Source of the DNA: Ambrosia x helenae
Lineage: Eukaryota; Streptophyta; Magnoliopsida; Asterales; Asteraceae
NCBI GenBank assembly: GCA_030844895.1
Contig: CM061228.1
Coordinates: 142,030,444-142,094,443, forward strand
Length of the DNA: 64,000 bases
Direction of reading: 5' to 3'
In this document: positions 45,560-56,890 of the stretch, piece by piece
Numbering within the stretch: position 1 is the first letter of the stretch
Layout: every line of letters starts with the position of its first letter
The notes under the pieces: generated by a model
Told to the model about the DNA's origin: nothing
Seen by the model: the letters and a program-made list of their open reading frames with translations, nothing else
The model's database searches: none
Position numbers and translations under genes: made by a program

Positions 45560-46130
45560 CCTGCTCAAAATAAACATAGAACGTGAAGTTGCGCATGATC
45601 GTCTCGTGCAAGATTACTTCCCTGAGAACCTAATATATAGGAGAAGGTTTCGAATATGAAGAGAACTATGGCAACTAATTGTTGATGAAACGGACAGACA
45701 ATTTCCATATTTTTGATAATGTTAGATAGCTAGATTTAAATAGACTTTTACGTCCATTATAAAAATGCACATCAACTAGCATACGGGACAATTCCTAACA
45801 TGAATGATGAGTACTTGAATATGTTCAAAGAACTTCATGTAAAAGTCTAGAACACTTTAATTAAGGTGTTATTCAGTTATATCGAACAGAATATTTGCAT
45901 AAAGTAATTGTCATCAACATACAACTTTAGTATGCCACACATGAAACCAAACATGGATGTTCTAAAATGCTATGTAGCATTGATATCACACATTGCGCTT
46001 AGAGAAATTGCATACCAACATCACAACCTCAATACATTGAAAGTGATTACGAGTACATGAAGATTATGCTCAAAGTGGTTCAGGGATGAGGTAGAAAGAG
46101 AGAAAAAGAATTGATTTGACGTTGATATAT
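45560..46130 (+). pseudogene. HARBI1/ALP1-like transposase pseudogene
   Basis: Decayed frame with DRLVQDYFPENLIYRRRFR, RELWQLIVDETDRQFPYF, HQLAYGTIPNMNDEYLNMF and later LREIAYQHHNLNT, matching the N-terminal half of plant HARBI1/ALP1-like Harbinger nucleases. There are many stops; the DDE catalytic part is not seen. With the ORF1 relic at 42830-43960 it suggests one decayed PIF/Harbinger element of about 3.5 kb. Confidence 0.7.
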
Positions 46131-46218
46131 AAGAAAGAGCGTTTAAGGATGAAAGGGATGAGAAAGACCCGTTTGTTGCCACTTCCACTTCGTCAAGAAA
46201 TTGTTTTAATTACTATAA

Positions 46219-47481
46219 GGGCGCGTTTGGTTCGCGGAATTGTTTGGAATTGGAATTTGTGAAGGAATTGGATTTGGAATTCAAACAATATTCCAAAAGG
46301 AATTGGAAATTGTTGGAATTGGATTCTCAAATCCTATATTATTGTGTTTGGTTGGTTATAAATTGGAATCTATCATCCTTACCCCCACGACCCGCATCGT
46401 TGTGACCCGTACCGGCCCGAACCGTTTCGCCCCGTACCGACCCATACCGTTTCGACCAGTACCGGCCCGTACCGTTTCTACCAGTACCGTTTTGACCCGA
46501 ACTGTTGATACCTCTATCGTTTCGACCAGTACCGTTTCGACATGCACTGTTTCGACCCGTACCAGTTCGGGTCGAAAACGGTACTGGTCGAAACTGGTAC
46601 TGGGCGAAAAGGTACCAGGCAAAACGGTACTGGTCAAAACTGGTACGGTTCGAAACGGTACATGTCGAAACGATACCGGTCGAAACTGGTACGGTCCGAA
46701 ACGTTACGGGCGAAACGGTACAGGTCGAAACGATACCGGTCGAAATGGTATCGGTCGAAACTGGTCCGAAACGGTACCGGTCAAAACTGGTACGGTCCGA
46801 AACGTTACGGGCGAAACGGTACCGGTCGAAACGGTATTGGTCGAAACTGGTCCGAAACGGTTCGGTCCGAAACGGTACCGGTCAAAACAGGTACGGTCCG
46901 AAACGTTACGGGCGAAACGGTACAGGTCGAAACGCTATCGGTCGATATTGGTCCAATACGAAAAAGTTCGGGTCGAAACGGTACCGGTCGAAACTAGTAC
47001 AATACGAAATAGTTCAGGTCGAAACGGTAGCGGTCGAAACTGGTACAGTACGAAACGGTTCGGGTCGAAACGGTACCGGTCGAAACTGATACAATACGAA
47101 ACGGTACCGGTCGAAACTGGTATAGTACGAAACGGTTTGGGTCGAAACTGGTACGGTCCGAAATGGTTCGGATCTAAGCGGTTCGCGTTGAAATGGTACG
47201 GTTCAAATCGGTTCGGGTCAAAATGATGCCAACCGTTCGAAGATTCCAATAAATTGACTTGAATTCCTTCTAATATTGAAAGGATTTTGAATTCCCTTAG
47301 GTAAAGGAATTTGAAGGAATTCATACCAAATTACAATTCCAATTCATTTGTCAACCAAACACACAAGATTGGAATTGAAATTCCAATTCCAACAAATTCA
47401 ATGAACCAAACACCTAAAGAGTTGGAATTCAAATTTCAATTCTATTGAATTCCATTCAATTCATGTGAACCAAACGCACCC
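46219..47481. mobile_element. PIF/Harbinger-type foldback element with internal inverted minisatellite (copy 1)
   Basis: Ends GGGCGCGTTTGGTTCG... and ...GAACCAAACGCACCC are inverted repeats flanked by TAA (46216-46218 and 47482-47484). Outer arms carry GGAATTGGAATT-type repeats. The interior (46420-47220) is a degenerate 15-16-bp minisatellite: CCGTACCGTTTCGACC orientation up to about 46565, then GGTCGAAACGGTACCGG orientation for 650 bp. Long open frames here come from the repeat and are not genes. Confidence 0.85.
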
Positions 47482-47484
47482 TAA

Positions 47485-48146
47485 GAGTTAACATCCTGTA
47501 AAAACTCCTATTAGTGTAAAAACCATAGAACAAATCTTGACCATTGAAAAATGAAATCAATGGTATGTGTTGGTTACAGATCTATGATCTATCCCTCAAA
47601 CATGTAGTTTATTTTAGTGTCATTAAGGGTAGTTTGGTAAATGTGCTATATTTGTAAATAAAAAGAGGGTATTGGATTTTAATAATCCAAAGTTTGGACC
47701 ATTGGCCGATATTAATCCGAATTTTAACGTTGGCCCAGGATAATCTCTAGTAGACATGTGGGTGTCAAAAGTGAACATCCGTTAACTCTAAACTAACTGG
47801 GTTAGTGAAAGCTGATGTGGCTGTTGATGTGGCACGTTGACGTGGACCAGATGCTGACATGACAGCTGAGGTGTCATGATGACTTGAAAAATATTTTTTT
47901 TTCTTTTAAAACCTCCATCTTCATTAACAACATCTTCATCTTCATCTATCATCAACCCTCCTTCATCACTATCATCTCTTAACCAAATTCACTATATAAT
48001 CCAACCAAAACTCAACTAGATTCAACAATCAAAAATGCAATTCAAACACCCATAACCTTAACAGCACCATCACCGTTCTGTCGTCCTCCTCTCCCTCTAA
48101 CCTTTAACCTCAGTCGACCATTACAACCATCACTACTGCTCGTTCA
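47485..48146. other. Intergenic, probable transposon remnant
   Basis: Sequence around 47640-47900 (GTTAACTCTAAACTAACTGG, repeated GATGTGGC / GTTGATGTGG) looks transposon-like but no ends could be fixed. A CATCTTCATC-rich stretch lies at 47930-47985. Confidence 0.4.
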
Positions 48147-48693
48147 CAGGGCCGGCTTAACGTTTTTAGAGGCCTAAAGCGAAATAAAATTTTGAGGCCC
48201 ATTTTTGAATCAATGAATCAATTGCCTTTGTACAAGAGTATAAAAGAGATTTTAATAAAATAGATAACATCTTATATTCAAGTACTATGTTATAAATGAT
48301 TAACAAGTGGTCGGCATAAAGTGAATATATTCACAAAAATTAGGCAAAATAAGCAAATGATCGGATAAATAAATTAACTAAATTGTTATAGTCTAGCTAT
48401 AACAATGAATAATTGTTTTTTTTTAAGAATAGTAATTAACTAACATGTAACAAAATAATAATGCATAACTAAATAGCAGTTAACAACTCACAAAACACAA
48501 ACAAATATATGAATTTTTAAGTTTTGAGAATAAAAGGCAAACTCAACACCCAACATTTTTTGGTGTCTATGTTCACTCAAATACCAATGCCCCAGGTCCT
48601 TAATATAATACAATACACAAAACAAAACTGAGGGGCCCTAAAAAAAGTGGTGGCCCTAAGCAAATGCTTCACTTGGGCCTAGAGCCGGCCCTG
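48147..48693. mobile_element. hAT-type non-autonomous element, CAGGGCCGGCT family
   Basis: TIRs CAGGGCCGGCT / AGCCGGCCCTG are flanked by perfect 8-bp TSDs ctcgttca (48139-48146 and 48694-48701). It is 547 bp, with GAGGCC / GGCCCTAA phrases near both ends and no coding capacity. Confidence 0.93.
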
Positions 48694-48701
48694 CTCGTTC
48701 A

Positions 48702-49539
48702 AACTATTCGTTACTACCATTGAACTTCCCGTCTTTCGATTGTTGATGTTGTATCGTTCACGCGCTGGAACGGTGGCGCTCCGCCGTCAAGCTCCTCCGC
48801 GCGCACAGGGGGGGTGCAAAAACGGGTTCTGGTTCTAGAAAACTTCTTGAACCAACGCGACACCCGCATAACTTGCGGACACGAATGCAGCTCCAAAATT
48901 CGGGTCCGTGTGACACTGGTTTTTGCAATTCGTCTTAATATTTTGTTATGGCTGGAAGAAGCTTCTAGAACCTTCCTTTGGTTTGGTTTCAAGTCTTATT
49001 GATTACCTGGTATTATGTTGCAATTAATCTAACATTATTACCACAATAAACCCAATTTAATTAGCAGCATTAATCGAGATTAATGCAGATCATTATTGAG
49101 ATCATAACTTCAAACTCTATAAGAACAAGAAGATTTCTTTGTGGTAGAGAGAAACGAAACTAGATACACACACACTCGAAAATAACACAACTCGATTGTT
49201 TTTCAGGCAAGTGGGATAGTCCGACAGTGTACCGTCACTGTTTTCGAAGCGATGTACCATGGGAACAGACCACGAATCTGTTTAAGGGGATTTTGTCAAA
49301 CACAAGCCCGGTTCATTTCGATGATTTCGTCTTTAATTACAATTTGTTGCAGGAAGTGCAGCAACCCTTATACCTGGAAGCTTTATGTATGAGAGGTATT
49401 GCAGCGATTACAATGTAAGTTTTCTAACAGACGAATGATAACAACAAGGTTGAGTAGCCCCGACGGAAACTTTACAGCCCCTGTTTAGCTTTTAACATTT
49501 ATTGATTTCCGATTTAGACGACACTCTCGAGTATAGTTT
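48702..49539. other. Intergenic spacer
   Basis: No gene recognised. A 63-codon frame at 49227-49418 (VPWEQTTNLFKGILSN) has a protein-like composition but I cannot place it. Confidence 0.35.
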
Positions 49540-49893
49540 TTAATGTTTAGGGACTGACTGAGGAAGCAGTGATGGTATACCAGGCAGCGACGACTGGAGG
49601 GCCATTTTTCTACACATGCTCGGTGCAGAAGTAGCACAGACCAAATCGTACAAATTACAATATTTATTGCCCTTTGGAGATAATGACGACGAAATATGAA
49701 CGATATCCTGGTCGGTGACATTAGCGCTTTGTGGTGTTGTTGTTTGCTCAGATCTAGTTGGAGAGAGAGATAGAGGTAAGTTGTTTAATTGGTCTTCGCT
49801 TGGTTCAGCCATGGAAGTGTACTGATGGTGGAAGCAAGAGTTCTTTATGTTTTGTGGAGATAGAAAAGACAAGTGGTTTCTATAGAGATCCAT
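49540..49893 (-). CDS. Hypothetical protein, 117 aa
   Basis: An open frame from ATG 49893 reads MDLYRNHLSFLS and later PLSLSPTRSEQTT, NVTDQDIVHISSSLSPKGN and YDLVCATSAP. Composition is Ser/Pro-rich without membrane segments. The frame extends upstream to 50091, but that part is a run of hydrophobic residues translated from an AAAAC-rich tract and is unlikely. No family recognised; a chance frame is possible. Confidence 0.25.
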   Translation of the reverse strand: MDLYRNHLSFLSPQNIKNSCFHHQYTSMAEPSEDQLNNLPLSLSPTRSEQTTTPQSANVTDQDIVHISSSLSPKGNKYCNLYDLVCATSAPSMCRKMALQSSLPGIPSLLPQSVPKH

Positions 49894-50684
49894 TGTTTTG
49901 TTTGATGGTTTGATTTGGTAGTTTTCAATTACAAGATACAAGTATTCTAATAAAAAAAAAACTCCAATATCAGTACAAAAGTGAACTAATACCAACAAAC
50001 ACATTTCCTCTATCAGACAACAAATTACATAGAAAATACAGGCAAAACACACAAAACAAAACAAAAGAAGACAAAACTCAAAACAAAACAAAACAAAACA
50101 TAGACGATAATATGTCTCTAACGCCTCGAAGAGCCGGAGACATATTATTTCCCTATATTTGTATCATTACCACAACTGAAGTCTATCTAAAGAGAGATGA
50201 TAGGAAATTTGAAGGAAATAAGATTATGCTGCAGAGATCGAAAGTTGGTTTGTCAAGGGATATAAAGTTTTTTTTACTTCACTTGTTAACGTAAATAACT
50301 TTTCCTAAAATGGAAGTATTATACATTTTTTAGATTTTTCTAAAAATGAAATGAATAGATTTTATTCACCTTTGTTTTTTTATAATACAGCAAAGTACAA
50401 AATACGAATTAAATATTGATGGTGATCTTTTCGTTTAGTACGTGTCAATCGACCAATTTTATTGTATGTCAATTTCAATGAATATGTCCATGATATTATT
50501 TATTAATTAATAAAAACGAATTGAAATGTAAATCTTAATCAAAATCAATAGAAAATCAGGTCGTTAATTATAAGTTTAAATCGATTGAGAAAATGCAGGC
50601 TATCGAACTGCACATGATTGGATATCCGTTACCTTAAATTAAAAATCAAAATCGACATAATATATAAAATTTTCAAGTGTTGGG
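49894..50684. other. Spacer between hypothetical ORF and S40 gene
   Basis: Contains a CAAAA-rich tract (50050-50100) and AT-rich sequence; it should include the S40 gene's 3' UTR next to 50684. Nothing else recognised. Confidence 0.45.
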
Positions 50685-51236
50685 CTAACCGTCAAAACCG
50701 GTTTGGCTCCAAACGGCATCACGAACGCGGCTCATATCACGGCCCTTAAGGGTCCGACCAACGCCCTCGAAAACCGACGACCTATGACTACGTGCTAACA
50801 AGTACTCGTGAGGCGGGACCATCTCCGACTCCTGATCCTCATCCGAGTCATGCATCGACTCAACCGAGTGGACTGGGTATATCTTTGTCTTTGACCAGTC
50901 TGGTACGTTCACCGGTGCTGAGGTGGCCACATGACGAGATGCCAGGCTGTCACTGTCGACACGAGACTGGTGAATTATCCTCTGCGATGTTATTGTTACC
51001 ACCGGCTGCTGATCGTCAAACGCCACTGCCAGGCCGCCGCCACGGCGGCTCCTGGCGCGTGAACTCCAATCGTTACTGATGGGTTGATGATCTGTGACCG
51101 CCATGTGATCAACCATAGACCAAACGTCGTCTTCTCCGAGCTCTACACCATCGTCCTCCACGTGGGTGTTGCTGCCGGCGGCGTATCCCAAGAAGCGGTC
51201 GCTCCGGCTGAGTGTAAGTTTCCGGCCTTTCGTCAT
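50685..51236 (-). CDS. Senescence regulator S40 family protein (DUF584)
   Basis: Single-exon gene, 183 aa. The diagnostic C-terminus is present: SAPVNVPDWSK, MVPPHEYLLARSHRSSVFEG and GVGRTLKGRDMSRVRDAVW followed by SQTGFDG. The N-terminus has the family's SDRFLGYA start and the acidic EDDVWSMVD segment. S40 proteins are small nuclear proteins linked to leaf senescence and stress responses; biochemical activity is not established. The coding part is markedly GC-richer than its surroundings, usual for intronless DUF584 genes. A TATATA sequence at about 51293-51299 on the minus strand is a suitable TATA box. Confidence 0.94.
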   Translation of the reverse strand: MTKGRKLTLSRSDRFLGYAAGSNTHVEDDGVELGEDDVWSMVDHMAVTDHQPISNDWSSRARSRRGGGLAVAFDDQQPVVTITSQRIIHQSRVDSDSLASRHVATSAPVNVPDWSKTKIYPVHSVESMHDSDEDQESEMVPPHEYLLARSHRSSVFEGVGRTLKGRDMSRVRDAVWSQTGFDG

Positions 51237-51646
51237 GGATCATAACAAGACCGGTGATCGGAGTCCAGGGCAAGCTAGTGTAATGGTGATCATATATAGA
51301 GTCGTATTTATAATTATAGTGTTTGGAGTGAATTTGAAGCGAATTTGGTGTGAATTTGAAATGAATTTGATTTATTAATTTAAAAAATTATTAAAATAAT
51401 AATAAAATAAAGATGAATGGGGCTGTCTTCACCACCACAAGTACATTGTGGCGCGACCAGAAGACGGGATTGTGGAAATAAATAATACAAGCATGGTTTT
51501 TCATTTATATATTTTTTATGTTTTTGCTGATATTTTTATCGATGGTTAATCTCTTCCTAGTCTAGGATATTTCACTTAGGCCCCTCTTCACAATTCTTAT
51601 ATCAACTTGTATAGGATTGACAACTTATTTTGTATAACCTTTCTTA
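51237..51646. other. S40 upstream region
   Basis: It includes the likely TATA box and a GTGAATTTGAA short repeat (51326-51372). No further gene recognised. Confidence 0.45.
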
Positions 51647-52310
51647 GACCATCCGTAATGGATTGTTAAAGGGGCGTTAAAAGGTTTTTTTTCGTGCCCC
51701 ATTCGCTTGGAAACACTGCCTCCCTTCACGTTAACCGGGCGTTAAAGAGAGCCACGCCAAATATTTCGCTCACGCCAAAATTCTGGCCAACCAATCCAAT
51801 GCTACCACGTGGCAGCTTAAAAAAGGCTAACGTTCGAATTTGCAACGGTTGGAAAATGTAGCCGTTGGGTTATTTTTTTAAAAAAAATTTAATTAATTTA
51901 CTCTATATAAATAACCTCCAACCTTTTAATTTTTCACCATCAATTTTACCTACCTTCACCAAATATTTTATACAATCCTACTATTTTATATAAACCATCA
52001 ACCAAAAAATGCAACCATTCCGCCCACCTTTCGGTGTACCATCTCGCCCGGGCCACCCAAACGCTATTCGCCCAAATACCACCCAACCTCAATTAAATAA
52101 TAGTTTGTTTATTTAAAAATTAAAAAAATAATAAAAAAATGGCATGTGGCCCACATGCCACATGTCCAAAAATGCCCCACACCAAATTTCACCCACCATT
52201 ACACCCCTTGCCCCTTTAATGCCCCTTTCACCCACCAAATTGACCTCACATGCCACATGTCATAAAATGCCCCTTTTACCCACAAATTTAACCCACCATT
52301 ACACATGGTC
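51647..52310. mobile_element. Tourist-like MITE, GACCATCCGTAATGG family
   Basis: TIRs GACCATCCGTAATGG / CCATTACACATGGTC are flanked by TTA (51644-51646 and 52311-52313). It is 664 bp; the right half contains repeated CACATGCCACATGTC and AATGCCCC motifs. No coding capacity. Confidence 0.85.
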
Positions 52311-52313
52311 TTA

Positions 52314-52782
52314 AGAGAATTTTCGTTTTATGGTTGTTTCTTAGAGCATGTATTCTAGTCCAATTAATTTTATATGTGTTTATTCGATATACCAATGTTT
52401 TAAAAACCGGTTCATACCGACCACAACTGGTACAACCGGTTGAATTGTCTGGTTGATCCGTTCGGTATGGTCGGTTGAATTGTTTCTCAGCCTAACCCAA
52501 TATAGTATAAAAACCGATTTTTAAAACATAGATGTAAAGTAAAATTCATTACATAATTTTAAAACTTTCTCACAAGTCACTATTTAATTTTGATGCTAAA
52601 CACAGTAATGGATCTGTTTTACAATAATTGCATTACTATATTTATATAGTACTATAGAATGCATGATCGGCAAAATTGTAACTTCATACTATATACCAAG
52701 ACAAATTTTAGATAAGTCATTAATTCTACTAAACATTTTTAAGTGTTGATCCAACTAAACATTTACTGAACTTTTGCTAATT
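52314..52782. other. Intergenic spacer
   Basis: Contains an inverted patch of ACCGGTT / AACCGG motifs (52405-52510) that may be a small foldback remnant. No gene recognised. Confidence 0.4.
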
Positions 52783-53205
52783 TTTTTTGGAAGGCGAATT
52801 TTCTATGCTGTGGCAGAGATCATCACAACTTCCCAGAAGGGGAGTCCTCTAGCCACTCTCAAATGGTCAGACTATGTTGTCTTAACCGGGCCCACGCTGA
52901 CACGAGAGTGGCCGGCCCACAAGCGAATCGAGGCTGCGCATAAGGGGCACTAAGGCTTCCACCCGGAAAATTTCCCGCCACCTGCCACTTGACAGATGTT
53001 GCACCCTCCACAAGAGGCAAGCCTCTCTGGAGTAAATGCACGATAGTAGAAAACCGGGGAGCCATCAGAATCGAACCTGGCACCTACAAGTAGGCTAGTT
53101 TCGACCATCACTTGGCAATACCCCCAAATGAAGCTTATGGGAATCGAACTCAAAGTCTCCCAAAGGAGATATGAGTTGACAACCATTGAGCCACAAGTGG
53201 GGGAT
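52783..53205 (-). mobile_element. tRNA-headed SINE, ~420 bp
   Basis: Minus strand: head CTTGTGGCTCAATGGTTGTC (A-box-like), B box GAGTTCGATTCCC, a long body with a second TTCGATTC-like box (at about 53070) and an A tail (plus-strand T run 52781-52788). TSDs tgaacttttgctaatt (52767-52782) and tgaacttatgctaatt (53206-53221) match at 15 of 16. The two tRNA-like promoters suggest a composite SINE. Confidence 0.82.
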
Positions 53206-53283
53206 TGAACTTATGCTAATTAATAATTAATAATGTGAGATCATATAATTATAGATATAACTTTTTTAAAATTATAAAAGTTA

Positions 53284-54140
53284 GGGTGCGTTTAATTCAC
53301 ATAAATTGAATGAAATTCAACAAAATGGGAATTTAGATTTCAACTTTTAGGTGTTTGGTTCATAGAATTTGAAGGAATTGCAATTTCAATTCCAATCTTG
53401 ATTTATTTGGTTCACAAAGGAATCGGAATCAGAATTCGGTATAAATTCCTTCACATTCCTATAACCAAAGGAATTCGAAATCATTCCAACATTTAAAAGA
53501 ATTAAAGTAAACTCATTGGAATCTTCGATCGGTTGACGTCGTTTCAACTGCATTGTTTTGACCCGAAACGATTCGACCCATTTCATTTTGACCCAAATCG
53601 ATTTGACCTGAACCGTTTGGACACGTGCCGTTTTGACCGTGCCGTTTTGACACGCACCGTTTCGACCCATTTCGCTTTGACCCATACCATTTCGACCCAA
53701 ACTGTTTCGATCCGTACGTTTCAACTAGAACCATTTCAATCCGTATTTTTCGACTGGAACCATTTCGATCCGTACGGTTTCGACCCATACCGTTTCAACC
53801 CGTACCTTTTCGACCTGCATGGTTTTGGCCCGTACTATTTCGACCCATACAGTTTCGACACGCACCATTTCGACCTGAAACGATAAGGGTCAAAACGGTA
53901 CGGGTTGAAAAGGTTCAGGTCGAAACGGTACGGGTTGAAACGGTTTTGAACCATTCGGGCCGGTATGGGTCGAAACAGTTCAAGTCAAAATGGTACGAGT
54001 TGAAGCGGTACAAGTTGAAACGGTGCGGGTCAAAATGGTTCGGGTTGAAACGATATTGGTCGAAAACGGTTCGAGGGTGGGGGCAAGGATGATAGATTCC
54101 AATTTATTAACCAACAAAACACAATTTATTAACCCATACC
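53284..54140. mobile_element. PIF/Harbinger-type foldback element with internal inverted minisatellite (copy 2, right end lost)
   Basis: The left end GGGTGCGTTTAATTCACA follows TTA (53281-53283) and aligns with the inverted right end of the 46219-47481 element. The interior again switches from CCGTTTCGACC units (53560-53878) to GGTCAAAACGG units (53885-54075). The stretch 54085-54135 matches the other element's left arm inverted, but the terminal repeat itself is missing. Relative to copy 1 it is reversed. Confidence 0.75.
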
Positions 54141-54184
54141 GGCCCGAATGGTTCAAAACCGTTTCAACTTGAACAACCTTTTTA

Positions 54185-54358
54185 GATTATTGCGTTTTGA
54201 AAACGCGGATAATCAGTTTTTAGTGTTTGGATTGCGTTTTGAAAACGCAGATAATCAGTTTTTTAGGCTATCAAAACGCAATAATCTATAAGCAGCTCCA
54301 CCCCTGCTTTTCCAAAACGCATAATCTGTTTTGAATAATCAATCCCAAACACCCCCTT
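54185..54358. repeat. Small inverted-repeat remnant
   Basis: GCGTTTTGAAAACGC palindromes with GATAATCAG phrases repeat at 54188 and 54232, with an inverted AACGCAATAATC copy at about 54272. It ends CCAAACACCCCCTTA, a typical MITE end, but the partner end is absent. Confidence 0.5.
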
Positions 54359-55866
54359 AATATGATATATAATACTTGTGGTTCCTGGTGTTTGTCATCT
54401 TGCTCTTGTGACTCGCATACAAATATTACACATTCGCACCTTGCAAAATTCCAACAGTTTTCTTAACGATTACTGAGAACGTTAAAGTTCAAAGTGATGA
54501 AAGTTGTGAGTTCAGATCAAATTTTACATTTTGAATTGGACTAATAGAGCTATGTAATGTATATACGAATTACTAAAAAAAGTAGACATAACAAAATATT
54601 TCTATTTGTTGGGTGTCACTTTCATCAATAATTCTACTTACTAAAAAAATAACAATTAATCGACCTTTCGACACATACTACGATGAATGAACGTGACATT
54701 TATTATTATACTTTAATTTATAGGTTTTATAATAATAATTCTATAATGATCACATGTATGACCTTCGTGAACCACAAACATATACAATAATACACATGTT
54801 GAATAGAAGGACACAATTAAACTTGAGAAGACTCTTTGGAGACAATAATATTAAACACATTCCGATCAACGACAAGTTTAAAATCAAAACATAAAATTGT
54901 CTTACGTGAGAATGAGATAATGCATTATGTGGGTTATTAATCGAAGAACTTAATAAAAAGAATCAATTTTTCGTATTGGCCTACTTTTGGGTATCTTTCA
55001 TCATTATCCTCCCTATACATATATAACTTATAAAAAAAAAACATGATTACTCAGTTACTAATTAATTTTCATAAAATAGTATTATAACTAGTAGGATTCC
55101 TCGCGCTTCACGGCGGTTTTTCGACTGGTATTAGATAGGTTCATTATGTATCAGTACGTTACGGACATTCAGTATAGCACCTGAAAGAGTTAAAAACAAA
55201 TACATGTGTGAATACAACTATGTTTTCGACTAAATTTATACTGGTTATGAATAGTACGTAGCAACCGATAACGGTTTTACTGATACCAGTACTGAAGTTA
55301 TTCAGTAGGAACATATTTGGCTCGTCACGACACCAGTAGGAACTTCGAAAAAAAGCATAAAAATGAATAACAGTACCGATGTTATCATTTGGTATTAGTT
55401 TGATTCGTCATGGCAAATAGCAAAAAAAGTATAAGGTGGTACTAAAAGTTCTAAAAATTAAACAGGCTAAAGACACAAAATATGAAAAGTATTTGTAACA
55501 GAATCACATGCACAATAAAAAATATGTTTATTACCTTGTCTAAGTTTATATTTTAGCAAAAACCATAGTTAGTATCAATCTCGAATAATAAACATTAGTT
55601 ACTCGTTACCTTGTGGTATGATGCATCTCATTTACATGTGGATTCAAATCCTATAAAGCACAAGTCTAAATGGTTAATAAGAGAGTATGTCATTTTACTT
55701 AAAAGGCCATATCACTCTTTATGCAATCTTTTGTGCACTCTACATCTTTGAACCACAACCATTGAAGATGCCTTTTATTATTTTAGACATTTACCTAACT
55801 ATTCCTTGTATTGTCTTATTAAATATTATTTTTCTCGGTCTACATCAATTACTTATTTTTCTAGAG
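54359..55866. other. AT-rich intergenic spacer
   Basis: No gene, RNA or delimited element recognised over about 1.5 kb. Confidence 0.5.
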
Positions 55867-56075
55867 TAAAGTGCACGGATGGTCTCTGTGGTTTGCCCAA
55901 ATTTAAACTCTGCTCCTCAGCTTTGGAAATTACACTTATGGGATCTGTGGTTTGGATTTTATTGCATCGATGGTCCCTGAGTTCAATGGAGGTTAAGTGC
56001 ACAATTTGTGTTTTGAAACTTGAAGAGAAAAATGAGTAAAGTGCACAGATGGTCCCTGTGGTTTGTCCAAATTAT
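55867..56075. repeat. Dispersed repeat with GTAAAGTGCACGGATGGTC motif
   Basis: GTAAAGTGCACGGATGGTCT at 55867 and GTAAAGTGCACAGATGGTCC at 56037 are direct copies, each followed by CTGTGGTTTG. Between them GATGGTCCCTGAG occurs. Related phrases occur at 7790-7925. It belongs to a common plant repeat type, but its class could not be fixed. Confidence 0.65.
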
Positions 56076-56560
56076 GTAAAATACTTCATTTAGTAAAGAT
56101 TAATCACAATCTCTTTAAAAAAAAACAAACAAACATTGTTTGAGAGTTAAAACTACTTCAAACTCAATGAACTTGATAAGAGAATGATTTTTAGACATAC
56201 TATATTGTGCTTTCATGATGTTACAGTTAATTTGATATAGTAATTTGGTATCAAGAATTTTATTTTTCAAAAAGAAATATTCTTAAGTATATTGACCAAT
56301 GATGTATGTATTTTGATGTTTAGGTTAAGTTTCTTTTCAACAAAATGTGTTGAAATATTCTGTCCTTAATTCCAACCCATACATCATGAAGGCATTCGTC
56401 ATTAGGTTTGGTTGTGGACTCATGTATGAATGTTTAGTATCTTGTATCATGAACTTTTGTTATGAGTTATACCTTATAATGTACAACTTTTATCATATGT
56501 GTTAAAACTTATGAAACTCACCAACTTTACAATTGATTCGTAATTTTAACATGTTTTCGG
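56076..56560. other. AT-rich intergenic spacer
   Basis: Nothing recognised. Confidence 0.45.
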
Positions 56561-56890
56561 GTATGTTTGGCAAGGAGCTTTTAAGAGTTTTTAGTAGTTT
56601 CAAACTTCAATTTTTTTAGAAAAAAACTACTACTCAATAAAAAGCATTGTTTGGTTGAAGGAGCTGGAAGCTTTTAGGTTAGGAGAAAAAGCTCTATAGT
56701 GAAAAGCTACTAGTACTAGCGTTTAAGAAAAAGCTCTACTAACTACAAGCTTTTAATTAGTAAATGACACAAATATCCATTCTATTTTAAAAATAAAATA
56801 AAAACTTTCTTTACAAGCTTTTAATTATGTCTATTTTGATCATTTTATACATTTTAATTAAAGCTCCAGCTACTATGCCAAACACCAAAA
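56561..56890. mobile_element. MITE-like inverted-repeat element
   Basis: GGGTATGTTTGGCAAGGAGC at the left and the inverted GGTGTTTGGCATAGTAGCTGGAGC at the right enclose AGCTTTTA / TAAAAGCTC repeats. A TSD could not be confirmed, so the limits are approximate. Confidence 0.45.

Noticed and set aside
46240..47324. Long overlapping open frames (up to 328 codons) on both strands
   Set aside because: They are translations of the CGGTACCGGTCGAAA minisatellite in several frames; composition is purely repetitive and no start context or family match is seen.
49227..49418. 63-codon plus-strand frame with VPWEQTTNLFKGIL
   Set aside because: Protein-like composition but no recognised family, no splice partners and no start context; left as spacer.
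52859..53186. Two overlapping minus-strand frames of 74-78 codons
   Set aside because: They lie wholly inside the SINE at 52783-53205.
53386..54172. Repetitive open frames on both strands
   Set aside because: Same minisatellite as above in the second foldback element.
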